In this document: piece after piece, positions 24,257 through 32,545 of the stretch
Numbering within the stretch: position 1 is the stretch's first letter
Layout of the letters: every line of letters starts with the position of its first letter
Origin: Brevibacterium sp. CCUG 69071
GTDB lineage: Bacteria > Actinomycetota > Actinomycetes > Actinomycetales > Brevibacteriaceae
NCBI RefSeq assembly: GCF_021023135.1
Contig: NZ_PGFV01000005.1
Location: 62,001-126,000 of the forward strand
Direction of reading: 5' to 3'
DNA length: 64,000 nt
The notes under the pieces: generated by a model
Database searches by the model: none
Told to the model about the DNA's origin: nothing
Seen by the model: only the letters and a program-made list of their open reading frames with translations
Made by a program: the position numbers and the translations under genes

Positions 24257-25555
24257 TCAGAGTCCGAGGGCTTCGAGGCGGACGAGCGCCGCATTGCGTT
24301 CGGGGGCCTCGGGCGGGGCGAGGCGCAGCACGGCCATGAGCACTTCGTCATCGCTGCGGAACTGGGGCAGTCCGGCATAGCGCCACAGCTGCTGCCAGGT
24401 TCCGTCCTGGAGCAGAGTCTCGCGCATCAGCGCATCGAGCTCATCGCTGATCTCCCGGACGCCCGGCGCATCGGACTCCGGCAGCACCCGCCCCCGGTAC
24501 CGATCGAGCGCGGTCTCCACATCCCGCTGCGCCAGCGCTTGGTGGATCCGTTCGACATCAGAGCCGAAGCCGCCGCGCAGCCGGTAGGGGCGGGCGTCGA
24601 CCCGCAGATCGCCGAGGTGGTCGATGGCCCGGCGCAGACGTGTGATCTCGGCGCGGACCGTGACTTCGCTGCCGCCGACCGGCCACAGCTGCTCGACCAG
24701 TCCCCCGCCGCTGATGCCCTCCGGGCTGCGGTGGAGGAGGAGCAGGATCTCCGCGTGGCGTCTGGTCAGTGTCAACGACGTGCCGTCGGGGCCGCGCAGC
24801 TGCGGAGCAGTCCCGGTGACCGTGAGGTAGGCGTCCGGTCCTTCGCCGGGACGTGAGAGCTCGCCGGAGTTCGGGGTGTAGAGCTCGGAGAGTCCGGCGC
24901 CGGCGACCTTGGCCGTCGAGGTCAGCAGCGGCAGGACGATCGAGGACACGGCGTCGTCTCCCCCGGTGACATCGATGATGCCGAGGACCTGTCCGGTCAG
25001 CGGGTGTTTGACGGGCACGGCGCTGCAGCTCCAGGAGTGCACCTCGGGGGCGAAGTGCTCGGCCTGACTGATCTGCACGGCGCTGCCCGACCGCAGGGCC
25101 AGACCGGGCGCCGAGGTGCCCATCACATCCTCCGACCAGTCGGCTCCGGGCACGAATCCCATCGATTCGGCCCGATTGCGCACCGACCGTTCGCCTTCGA
25201 CCCACAGCAGTCGTCCCTGTTCGTCACCGAGCGCCACGAGCAGGCCCGCATCGTTCGCGGGCTCGATGAGGTGGGAACGCAGCAAAGGCATGATCGAGTG
25301 GAAGGGGTGACGCCGTCTCACCTCGGCGAGCTGCTCGGCCTCATAGGCCACCCGGGTCTGCACCCCGGCAGGATCCCGCAGGCGGTCGAGGGAGCGGGTC
25401 CAGGATTCGAGGACGGAGGGGCGCACGCCCGGCGCAGACGGGTCGGTGTCGTGGGAGCTGAGACTCTGCAGGCGTTCATGGGCCCGGCGGACCATGCGCT
25501 GGTACTCGTCTTCGAGCAGCGGCATCGATTGCATGGCGGGGCGATCCACCTCCAT
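24257..25555 (-). CDS. GAF-domain transcriptional regulator (AcoR-like sensor, winged-helix output)
   Basis: Cytoplasmic regulator of 432 residues. The N-terminal helical segment (RPSVLESWTRSLDRL) and the GAF sensor (about 100-220, with MGTSAPGLAL, HSWSCSAVPVKHP and VLGIIDVTGG) match the front half of AcoR-type activators. The usual AAA+ sigma54 module is absent. Instead, residues about 255-345 form a small winged-helix domain (LTLTRRHAEILLLLHRSP, VTVRAEITRLRRAI) followed by a helical tail. Such proteins in Actinobacteria often control acetoin or aldehyde oxidation genes. Position directly upstream of aldehyde and alcohol dehydrogenases supports that. Ligand and direction of control are unknown. 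Met residues at 1, 8 and 11 leave the start open. Confidence 0.82.
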   Translation of the reverse strand: MEVDRPAMQSMPLLEDEYQRMVRRAHERLQSLSSHDTDPSAPGVRPSVLESWTRSLDRLRDPAGVQTRVAYEAEQLAEVRRRHPFHSIMPLLRSHLIEPANDAGLLVALGDEQGRLLWVEGERSVRNRAESMGFVPGADWSEDVMGTSAPGLALRSGSAVQISQAEHFAPEVHSWSCSAVPVKHPLTGQVLGIIDVTGGDDAVSSIVLPLLTSTAKVAGAGLSELYTPNSGELSRPGEGPDAYLTVTGTAPQLRGPDGTSLTLTRRHAEILLLLHRSPEGISGGGLVEQLWPVGGSEVTVRAEITRLRRAIDHLGDLRVDARPYRLRGGFGSDVERIHQALAQRDVETALDRYRGRVLPESDAPGVREISDELDALMRETLLQDGTWQQLWRYAGLPQFRSDDEVLMAVLRLAPPEAPERNAALVRLEALGL

Positions 25556-25629
25556 CGGCGGGAGTCAGAGGGTTGTCTCAGTGGTCACAATCTATCCTCG
25601 AAGCCCGAGCCGGGCAAGGCCGCAGACAA

Positions 25630-25668
25630 GAAGGGGCGGGAAGTGATCAGCTCACTTCCCGCCCCTTC
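25630..25668. terminator. Terminator after rplA
   Basis: Perfect 17-bp stem (GAAGGGGCGGGAAGTGA and its complement) with loop TCAGC, 30 bp beyond the rplA stop. It also separates rplA from the regulator gene downstream on the same strand. Confidence 0.9.
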
Positions 25669-25698
25669 TCAGGCGAACTCTATGTCCGGATCGGTCGA

Positions 25699-26394
25699 TC
25701 AGACTCGCAGAGTCGAGTTGTCGATCGGCACACCGGGACCGTTCGAGGTCGACACGGTCGCCTTCGTGATGTAGCGGCCCTTCGAGGAGGACGGCTTGAG
25801 GCGGAGGATCTCCTCGATCGCGGCATCGAAGTTCTCCTGCAGAGCAGCCTCGGTGAAGGAGACCTTACCGATGATGAAGTGCAGGTTCGAGTGCTTGTCG
25901 ACGCGGAATTCGATCTTTCCGCCCTTGATGTCGGTCACGGCCTTGGCGACATCCATGGTCACGGTGCCGGTCTTCGGGTTCGGCATCAGGCCGCGGGGAC
26001 CCAGCACCTTACCGAGACGGCCGACCTTGCCCATCATGTCCGGGGTGGCAACCGCGGCGTCGAAGTCGGTGAAGCCGTCGGCCACCTTCTCCAGCAGGTC
26101 ATCGGAGCCGACGAAGTCAGCACCTGCTTCGCGGGCTGCCTCTGCACGGTCGCCGGCGGCGAACACCAGGACCCGGGCGGTCTTGCCGGTACCGTGCGGA
26201 AGGTTGACGGTGCCGCGCACCATCTGGTCTGCCTTGCGGGGATCGACCCCGAGGCGGAGGGCGACCTCGACGGTGGCGTCGTACTTCGCCACCGTGGTCT
26301 CCTTGGCCAGGACGATCGCCTGAGCCGGTTCGTACTTCACATCTGCGGCGATCTTCTCGACCGCGGCCTCATAGGCCTTTGAACGCTTTGCCAT
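25699..26394 (-). CDS. rplA: 50S ribosomal protein L1
   Basis: Protein of the mobile L1 stalk that binds 23S rRNA, 231 residues. It begins [18 protein letters not shown]; the family signature region reads [20 protein letters not shown]. It follows rplK by 64 bp. In many bacteria L1 represses translation of the rplK-rplA message by binding an rRNA-like site; a matching site here is not proven. A strong terminator ends the operon. Confidence 0.98.
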   Translation of the reverse strand: MAKRSKAYEAAVEKIAADVKYEPAQAIVLAKETTVAKYDATVEVALRLGVDPRKADQMVRGTVNLPHGTGKTARVLVFAAGDRAEAAREAGADFVGSDDLLEKVADGFTDFDAAVATPDMMGKVGRLGKVLGPRGLMPNPKTGTVTMDVAKAVTDIKGGKIEFRVDKHSNLHFIIGKVSFTEAALQENFDAAIEEILRLKPSSSKGRYITKATVSTSNGPGVPIDNSTLRV

Positions 26395-26458
26395 CTGCTT
26401 CTCTCCTTGCAGTCGTGGTGTGGGCTGCGTGGGCCCTGCCACTGTGGGTTGTGGGGTC

Positions 26459-26896
26459 TCAGACCTCGACGTCGGTGGTGATGCCCATGGAACGAGCGGT
26501 TCCGGCCACGATGCGGTCGGCCTGTTCCAGGGTGTTTGCGTTGAGATCGGGCATCTTCGTGCTGGCGATCTCACGCACCTGATCGGCGCTGAGGTGAGCG
26601 ACCTTGACGGTGTGCGGAGTGGCCGAACCCGACTTCACTCCGGCAACCTTCTTGATCAGTTCTGCGGCCGGCGGGGTCTTGAGCACGAAAGTGAACGAAC
26701 GATCTTCGAACACAGTGATCTCGACGGGAACGACGTTCCCGCGCTGGGATTCCGTGGCGGCGTTGTAGGCCTTGCAGAATTCCATGATGTTGACGCCGTG
26801 CTGGGCAAGCGCCGGACCGATCGGAGGCGCCGGGTTGGCGGCACCTGCCTGAATCTGGAGCTTGACGAGGCCGGCTACCTTTTTCTTGGGAGGCAT
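26459..26896 (-). CDS. rplK: 50S ribosomal protein L11
   Basis: Protein of the GTPase-associated centre, 145 residues. It starts [18 protein letters not shown], with the proline-rich N-terminal motif [16 protein letters not shown], and ends with the rRNA-binding C-terminal domain. It is transcribed separately from nusG: a terminator lies between them, and a leader of about 85 bases with two hairpins precedes rplK. Confidence 0.98.
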   Translation of the reverse strand: MPPKKKVAGLVKLQIQAGAANPAPPIGPALAQHGVNIMEFCKAYNAATESQRGNVVPVEITVFEDRSFTFVLKTPPAAELIKKVAGVKSGSATPHTVKVAHLSADQVREIASTKMPDLNANTLEQADRIVAGTARSMGITTDVEV

Positions 26897-26921
26897 GTAC
26901 GGTCCTTAATCTTGAAGTTTC

Positions 26922-26980
26922 GATGCGCCAGACGAATACGGCGCATCGTCCGATCGCGGCCTCCGATAAGAGCCGCGATC
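26922..26980 (-). promoter_or_regulatory. Two hairpins in the rplK leader
   Basis: Hairpin A, 26922-26947: 8-bp stem GATGCGCC/GGCGCATC with a 10-base loop. Hairpin B, 26952-26980: 9-bp stem GATCGCGGC/GCCGCGATC with an 11-base loop. They are only 4 bases apart and lie between the proposed promoter and the ribosome-binding site. A role in control by L1 or L11 is inference. Confidence 0.5.
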
Positions 26981-26990
26981 AAACCACACC

Positions 26991-27020
26991 AGTATTCCAT
27001 GCGCACTCACCCCGGAGCAA
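26991..27020 (-). promoter_or_regulatory. Putative rplKA promoter
   Basis: Minus-strand TTGCTC (27020-27015), 18-bp spacer, AATACT (26996-26991). It precedes the two leader hairpins. Confidence 0.4.
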
Positions 27021-27122
27021 ATGCCCGTGAGTGGGATCACGGCGGCTCCGACCACTGGAATCCCGGCTCGGACCCACGGCTCGAGGCCACAGTTCGAGGT
27101 CCCGGCTCGTACCCCCGAGACG

Positions 27123-27156
27123 CGAGAAGGGCCCGGACGAATCCGGGCCCTTCTCG
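27123..27156. terminator. Terminator after nusG
   Basis: Perfect 15-bp stem CGAGAAGGGCCCGGA with a CGAA tetraloop, 15 bp beyond the nusG stop. Confidence 0.9.
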
Positions 27157-27171
27157 GTTACGCATCTGTGG

Positions 27172-28080
27172 TCAGAGTTTGGAGACCTGGTCGAAGCCGA
27201 GTTCGACGGGGACATCGCGCTCGAAGATCGACAGCAGCACGGTGAGCTTCTGCGATTCCGGACGGATCTCCTGGATGGTCGCGGGGTGACCCTCGAAGGA
27301 GCCCTCCTTGACGAGCACGGACTCACCGACCTCGAACTCCACCTCGGTGATCGGGGCGGACTTCGCAGCCGCCTCGGCGGCCGGACCTTCGGCTGCGGCG
27401 GCCTCAGCCTGACGCTCTTCGAAGATCGGGGCGAGCATCGTGAACACCTCGTCGATCGACAGCGGGGTCGGATCGTAGGCGTTGCCGACGAAGCCGGTCA
27501 CGCCCGGGGTGTGGCGCACGGCGCCCCAGGACTCATCGGTCAGCTCCATGCGGACGAGCACGTAGCCGGGGATGCGGACGCGGCGGACCTGCTTGCGCTG
27601 GCCGTTCTTGATCTCGACGACGTCTTCCATCGGAACCTGGGACTCGAAGATGAAGTCCTCGAGGTTGAGGCTGACGGTGCGGTTCTCGAGGTTCTGCTTG
27701 ACGCGGTTCTCATACCCTGCGTAGGAGTGGATGACGTACCAGTCACCCTCCTGCATGCGCAGTTCGGATTTGAACTCCTCGGCCGGATCCACGGCATCGT
27801 CTTCGGCCGGAGCCTCGGCGGCTTCGCCCTCGACATCATCGGCGGCAGTCTCGTCCGCGTCGGCGGGTGATTCGGCGGCAGGGACCTCGTCCGCGGTGGC
27901 TTCGGCGGCTTCGCCCTCGGCGGAGTCCGCGACATCTGCGGTCTGGGCGACCTCGTCGGTCTCGACGACATCCTCGGTCACGACAGCCTCGGCGTCGGCC
28001 GCCGGTGCGTCGATCGATTCGTCGACGGTCGCGTCCTGAGTCTCAGGGGTCTCCTGCTCGGGTGAACTGGTATCCGACAC
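27172..28080 (-). CDS. nusG: Transcription termination/antitermination protein NusG with long acidic N-terminus
   Basis: Elongation factor of 302 residues that binds the RNA polymerase clamp and couples it to Rho or the ribosome. The first 105 or so residues are Ala-, Glu- and Asp-rich low complexity without fold. The NGN domain starts at [20 protein letters not shown] and contains IPGYVLVRM and TPGVTGFVG. The KOW domain is at the C-terminus ([19 protein letters not shown]). Acidic N-terminal extensions are common in actinobacterial NusG, though this one is long. It follows secE by 65 bp on one message. Confidence 0.96.
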   Translation of the reverse strand: MSDTSSPEQETPETQDATVDESIDAPAADAEAVVTEDVVETDEVAQTADVADSAEGEAAEATADEVPAAESPADADETAADDVEGEAAEAPAEDDAVDPAEEFKSELRMQEGDWYVIHSYAGYENRVKQNLENRTVSLNLEDFIFESQVPMEDVVEIKNGQRKQVRRVRIPGYVLVRMELTDESWGAVRHTPGVTGFVGNAYDPTPLSIDEVFTMLAPIFEERQAEAAAAEGPAAEAAAKSAPITEVEFEVGESVLVKEGSFEGHPATIQEIRPESQKLTVLLSIFERDVPVELGFDQVSKL

Positions 28081-28145
28081 CGATCAAATCCTCGCTTCTG
28101 GTGTAGTGATTCCCGGATGGGAGTGAAAAGTCTGAGCTGTGTGTG

Positions 28146-28424
28146 TCACCACAATGGCCACAGCGGTGTCCCGCCGAAGACGAACCCGACGAGCTTGCCG
28201 AAGACGAGGTCGAGGACCGTGACCAGGAGCATCATGAAGAGGATGAATCCCAGGACCACCAAGGTGTAGTTGACCAGCTGCTTGCGTGTCGGGGTGACGA
28301 CCTTCTTGAGTTCGGCCACGACTTCGCGGAAGAACTGGAGGATTCGTCCGAAGAACCCGAGCTTCTTTCGACCGGTGGCACTGCTGGGTGCGCTGCCAGT
28401 CTTCTTTGCCGGTGTGTCGCTCAC
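28146..28424 (-). CDS. secE: Preprotein translocase subunit SecE
   Basis: Small essential Sec translocon protein, 92 residues. It has a basic N-terminal tail, the amphipathic helix FFREVVAELKKVVTPTRKQL, and a single membrane helix (about residues 50-72, YTLVVLGFILFMMLLVTVL). The order tRNA-Trp, secE, nusG is the common bacterial arrangement. Confidence 0.96.
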   Translation of the reverse strand: MSDTPAKKTGSAPSSATGRKKLGFFGRILQFFREVVAELKKVVTPTRKQLVNYTLVVLGFILFMMLLVTVLDLVFGKLVGFVFGGTPLWPLW

Positions 28425-28523
28425 ACATCCTCACTCGGTCGGTTTCATTGGGGACTTCACAATTGTTTCATGCCTGTCGAGGACGGCATCTCGCCGAGAC
28501 GACGACGGCAGATGTCAACTGCG

Positions 28524-28596
28524 CAGGGGTGACAGGACTCGAACCTGCAACCTACGGTTTTGGAGACCGTTGCGCTACCAATTGCGCCACACCCCT
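28524..28596 (-). tRNA. tRNA-Trp (anticodon CCA)
   Basis: Seventy-three bases including discriminator G73. Acceptor stem AGGGGTG/CACCCCT, anticodon loop TCTCCAAAA with CCA, T-loop TTCGAGT. The 3' CCA end is not encoded. It lies between the metallophosphoesterase gene and secE. Confidence 0.97.
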
Positions 28597-28676
28597 TCAG
28601 CCGGACTTCTCCGACCACGAGAAACGAGCATACCGTCTCCGACCGCCGTTCGTCGAACCGGGTCTCCGGGGGCGTC

Positions 28677-30350
28677 TCAGTCCTCGTCGGGCGTGCTCGG
28701 CGGCTGGGCCGCGAGCGGCAGCGGAGTCGGGAATCGGACCCAGGGTTCGATGGTCACGACCTCATCGGGTGTGACCGTGATGATCTGCACGTCGATGGGG
28801 CGCTTCGTGGCATTGTCGACGCGGAGGATCGAGAGTTCCGCGTTCATCTTCAGCGGGCCCGGGGTCAGCGCGTTCGCCAGCGCCCCGCCGGTGGTGGAGC
28901 TGAGATAGCGGACTCCGCTGCCGAAGGTTTCCGGTCCGACCCGCCGGTGCCAGTGTCCGCTCAGAGCGTACTGCGCACAGCCCGAGCGCAGCGCCGGGGC
29001 GCCGACCTTCGCATCGTGGATGAGCATGATGTCGAACTCGGTCTCGCAGGCCTCGGTGCGAAGCTTCTGCGCGTACTGGTCGGCCGTGAGATCGGTCTCG
29101 AGCTGAGCTCCGGAGCCGAAGACGGTGCGTCTGGGGTCGGGGCCGCCGAAGAAGGTCACTCCGGCCATCTCCGCGGTCGAATCCTCGAGCACCTTCCAGC
29201 CGCGGCTCTTCGCATGTCCGCTCGTCTCGGTCGAGTCGTGGTTGCCTTTGACCATCATCCGCGGCAGGCCATCGGGCAGTTCGTCATCGAGGACGTCGAG
29301 GCAGTAGTTCTCCGCCGAGGTTCCGGTCATGGTGATATCGCCGCCGTCGATGTAGGCGTCGGCTCCGCTCATGCCCGCCACGGCCCCGACCACCCGGGCC
29401 ATGCCGATGTTGCAGTGGATGTCCGAGCCGAACACGAAGGTGCTCACGCCCTCGCCTGCCCCGGTGTCACCGTCCGTGCCGACTCCCGCCGGGGGCACGA
29501 GGCCTCGGTCGCTCCAGTTGCCCGTCAGGGGTCGCTGGTTCCATTGCGCGCGGAGGTTGGCGAGCACCTGATCGTAGAAGGCGTCGTTGTCGTCGGAGAA
29601 GTCCTTGACCGCGGTGAACGCGGTGTCGATGATCCCGCCGAGGCGGCCCGTGACCTGGGAACCGGCCAGCGGAGTCCCGTCGAAGGCGGGATCGGCGACA
29701 AGGGGCTCCGGGCGTCTGAGCACGGCGGTGCCCAGGCCCGCGAGGACGAGCACGGTGACGAGGCCGATGCCGATGAGCTCCTTGCCGACGAAGGCGCGCA
29801 TGACCCCGTCCAGGCGGGTGGGTCCGAGCACCACGGCCACGCCGACGAGGATTCCGGTGATGAGGCAGACGGCCAGTGCCCAACGGGAGAGGATCTCCCT
29901 GCTCAGCCCCTCGACGACCTGGTCGACCTGAGCCTGCGGGGCGGAGAACAGCGAGGCGTAGGAGGCGATGTCGCCGCCGAGGGCATCGACGGCACCTCCC
30001 CCGGGCACCGCCTCGGCGGCCGATCTCCCATCGCCGAGTCCGCCGTCGGCGTCCCGCCGCTGGGATGCCGAGGTCCGGCCCTCGTCCGCGGAGACCCCGG
30101 AGACCGGAATCTCGCCGATGTCGACTCGCAGCCCCAGGCCGAGGGGGATGTAGTCCTCGGCGGGGACGAGAAGGCGCCCCAGAGGCCCGAAGTCGACGGT
30201 CAGCCGGGAGTCCGCGGTGAGACGATACTGCGCCTCATGCGGGCCGAAAGTGAGATCGGCGCGGGCGGTGAAGAGCGACCACGGCAGGGTCGCCAGAGCG
30301 ACCACGGCGAGGGTGATGAGCAGGGTGGAGGTTCGGCGGCGCGGTGACAC
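28677..30350 (-). CDS. Membrane-anchored metallophosphoesterase
   Basis: Protein of 557 residues from a GTG start. An N-terminal membrane helix (about 11-29) precedes an extracytoplasmic beta-rich region. Two more helices lie near 157-176 and 190-210. The calcineurin-like phosphoesterase domain follows with its full motif set: GSDIHCN, GGDIT, KGNHD, LIHDAKV and SGHWHRR. Metal ligands are therefore intact and the catalytic domain appears exported. The substrate is unknown; related actinobacterial proteins sit beside envelope genes. It lies 33 bp downstream of murB on the same strand. Confidence 0.87.
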   Translation of the reverse strand: MSPRRRTSTLLITLAVVALATLPWSLFTARADLTFGPHEAQYRLTADSRLTVDFGPLGRLLVPAEDYIPLGLGLRVDIGEIPVSGVSADEGRTSASQRRDADGGLGDGRSAAEAVPGGGAVDALGGDIASYASLFSAPQAQVDQVVEGLSREILSRWALAVCLITGILVGVAVVLGPTRLDGVMRAFVGKELIGIGLVTVLVLAGLGTAVLRRPEPLVADPAFDGTPLAGSQVTGRLGGIIDTAFTAVKDFSDDNDAFYDQVLANLRAQWNQRPLTGNWSDRGLVPPAGVGTDGDTGAGEGVSTFVFGSDIHCNIGMARVVGAVAGMSGADAYIDGGDITMTGTSAENYCLDVLDDELPDGLPRMMVKGNHDSTETSGHAKSRGWKVLEDSTAEMAGVTFFGGPDPRRTVFGSGAQLETDLTADQYAQKLRTEACETEFDIMLIHDAKVGAPALRSGCAQYALSGHWHRRVGPETFGSGVRYLSSTTGGALANALTPGPLKMNAELSILRVDNATKRPIDVQIITVTPDEVVTIEPWVRFPTPLPLAAQPPSTPDED

Positions 30351-30383
30351 TCCCCCAGTCTAGGGAAGAAATCCAGGGAAGAT

Positions 30384-31466
30384 TCAGAGCCGGCAGCCGA
30401 CGAAGGTCGGTTCGGGCTCGAGGACGATGCCGAAGGACTCCTCGACACCTGCCACGACCGTGCGCGCGAGCTCGAGCACATCGTCCGTGCTCGCCTCACC
30501 GCGGTTCGTCAGCGCCAGGGTGTGCTTGCTCGAGAGCCGGGCCCGCCCGGCGCCCACGCCGAAGCCCTTGGCGAAACCGGCGTGTTCGATCAGCCAGGCC
30601 GCCGAGGTCTTCGTCCGCCCCGGAATCTCGGCCCCGCTGAGCGGGTCCGTGACGGGGAAGCGGGGCGCTTCGGACGGCAGCGCATCCGGGTCGTCGACGA
30701 TCGGATTGGTGAAGAACGATCCGGCCGACCAGGAGTCGTGATCCGCCGGGTCGAGGACCATGCCTTTGGACCGGCGGAGGGCGACGACGCTGCTGCGCAC
30801 GCGCTCGGCGGCGACGCGCTGACCGATCTCCACGTCGAGCGCCGAGGCCAGCTGGGCGTAGCGGACGGGCAGCGACTCGGAGCTGCGCTGGAGCGCGAAG
30901 GTCACCGAGAGCACGACGAACTGCGGTGTCCCGGCCGCCTGTGCGGCACGTTTGAGCGCCGAAGTGCGGTAGCCGAATTCGAGTTCGACCGCGCTGAGAT
31001 GACGGATCTGACCGGCGATCCGATCGAAGACCTCGACGGAGGTGATGAGCTCGCCGACCTCGGTGCCGTAGGCTCCGACGTTCTGAATCGGGGTCGCCCC
31101 GACCGAGCCGGGGATCCCGGACAGCGCCTCGAGTCCGGAGAGTCCGCGCTCGAGGGTGAGGGAGACGAACTCGTCCCAGCTCTCCCCCGCCTCGGCGGTG
31201 ACTTCGCTCGTCGACTCCGAGACCTCCGTGACACCCACACCCGTGGTCGCCACCACGCAGACGGGACCGGAGAAGCCCTCATCGGCAATGAGCAGGTTCG
31301 AGCCGCCGCCGATGAAGAGCACATCGTGACCGCCCTGGGTCTGCAGCTCCAGGGAGTGCTCACGGCAGAACTCGAGCAGCTCCGCGCGGTCCCGCGCCAC
31401 CCTGAGATCCGGGGCCGGACCGCCGAGGTGGAAGGTGGTGAATTCGGACAGGTGGGTCGAGGTCAC
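30384..31466 (-). CDS. murB: UDP-N-acetylenolpyruvoylglucosamine reductase
   Basis: FAD enzyme that makes UDP-MurNAc from UDP-GlcNAc-enolpyruvate using NADPH, 360 residues. FAD-binding motifs IGGGSNLLI (about 48-56), SGIPGSVGATPIQNVGAYG (about 118-136) and EFGYRTSALKR are present. The catalytic Ser lies in SAGSFFTNPIV, and the C-terminal Glu region reads LEPEPTFVG. The start is the GTG at 31466, forming a GTGA overlap with the dehydratase stop. Longer reading upstream lies inside that gene. It is the third gene of an operon with two MaoC-type proteins. Confidence 0.95.
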   Translation of the reverse strand: MTSTHLSEFTTFHLGGPAPDLRVARDRAELLEFCREHSLELQTQGGHDVLFIGGGSNLLIADEGFSGPVCVVATTGVGVTEVSESTSEVTAEAGESWDEFVSLTLERGLSGLEALSGIPGSVGATPIQNVGAYGTEVGELITSVEVFDRIAGQIRHLSAVELEFGYRTSALKRAAQAAGTPQFVVLSVTFALQRSSESLPVRYAQLASALDVEIGQRVAAERVRSSVVALRRSKGMVLDPADHDSWSAGSFFTNPIVDDPDALPSEAPRFPVTDPLSGAEIPGRTKTSAAWLIEHAGFAKGFGVGAGRARLSSKHTLALTNRGEASTDDVLELARTVVAGVEESFGIVLEPEPTFVGCRL

Positions 31467-31906
31467 CGGGAGACCCGCACCTGGGTGCGGCTGAGCACGT
31501 CGGTCTCGCCGGACTTGACGGTGACGTCGATGCGCGCTGTGCCCAAGGCCGCGTCGACGGCGCCGACGGTGGCACTCAGCGCAAGCGAGGCGGTCGGGGT
31601 CGCCGGAGTCCCGGATTCGGCATCGGGGACGAGCACCGGGGCGGAGAAGCGGGTGCGGTAGTCGACGACCGAACCGGGATCGCCGAGCCATTCGACGATC
31701 GGGGCGATGACCACGGCCATCGAGAGCATGCCGTGGGCGATGACTCCCTCGAGTCCGACCTCGGTGGCGAAGCGCTCGCTCCAGTGGATCGGGTTGTGAT
31801 CGCCCGAGGCGGCCGCATAGTCGACCAGGGAGGCTCGGGACAGGGGGATCTCGGCTTCGACGACGGTGTCGCCGATGGTCAGCTGGGAGAAGTCGATGGT
31901 GCTCAT
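31463..31906 (-). CDS. MaoC-family dehydratase (HadB-like)
   Basis: Hot-dog-fold protein of 147 residues. The hydratase-2 motif is visible as YAAASGDHNPIHW with catalytic Asp and His (about 31-43), followed by GVIAHGMLSM. It overlaps the HadA-like gene by ATGA, and such pairs form heterodimers in mycobacteria where HadB carries the catalytic residues. The corynebacterial-type mycolate pathway is not evident here, so a role in other acyl-chain dehydration is equally possible. Confidence 0.88.
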   Translation of the reverse strand: MSTIDFSQLTIGDTVVEAEIPLSRASLVDYAAASGDHNPIHWSERFATEVGLEGVIAHGMLSMAVVIAPIVEWLGDPGSVVDYRTRFSAPVLVPDAESGTPATPTASLALSATVGAVDAALGTARIDVTVKSGETDVLSRTQVRVSR

Positions 31907-32352
31907 TCTCCGTCTCCTCTCACGACGATCGTCGAGGTCACGGTGACCACGGGCTGGGCTGCGACATCGGTGATCTCGGTGCGGGTGGTGATCATGGCGT
32001 TGCTGCCGGCGGCGCGGACTCCGTCGACATGGGTGGTGGCCTCGAGGCTGTCGCCGGCGACGATGGGGCGGGTGAAGGAGAACTGCTCGGAACCGTGGAC
32101 GACCTTCGAGAAGTCGATGCCCGAGTCCGGATCGGAGATGTAGGCGGCCTCCGACTTCTGCGCGATGATCACGGCGAAGGTGGTCGGGGCCACGACATCG
32201 CGGTAGCCCAGGGAGGTCGCCGCCTCGGCGTCGAAGTGGTAGTCGGCCTCGGCTCCGGTGGCGAGCGCGAATTCCGCGATCGCCTCCCGGGACACCTCAT
32301 AGGGCCTGGGCAGGGAGTAGCTCGCTCCCTGTTTCTCGGTATTCACCGGCAT
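31903..32352 (-). CDS. MaoC-like dehydratase partner subunit (HadA-like)
   Basis: Hot-dog-fold protein of 149 residues, start MPVNTEKQGASYSL at 32352. It resembles the N-terminal MaoC-dehydratase domain (VSREAIAEFALATGAEADYH, VVAPTTFAVII) and lacks a clear Asp/His catalytic motif. It probably serves as the substrate-channel partner of the gene that overlaps it. The same two-gene set next to tRNA-Trp, secE and nusG occurs in mycobacteria, which supports orthology. Confidence 0.87.
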   Translation of the reverse strand: MPVNTEKQGASYSLPRPYEVSREAIAEFALATGAEADYHFDAEAATSLGYRDVVAPTTFAVIIAQKSEAAYISDPDSGIDFSKVVHGSEQFSFTRPIVAGDSLEATTHVDGVRAAGSNAMITTRTEITDVAAQPVVTVTSTIVVRGDGE

Positions 32353-32545
32353 AGTGCTCTCTTTCCGACGGTGGGGACTGCGTACTCCCAGCCTAGCCGC
32401 CTGCTTCGCCTCGGCGGAATCCGAGCGGCGGCGGGTGCGGGCCACCGGGAGTTCGCTTCCGGTTCATGGAATTGCTTCACTATCGGCCACAGCGCACTAG
32501 AACTGTTATATGTTGTCCACATCACATTGTACGAAGGAGTGAGCG

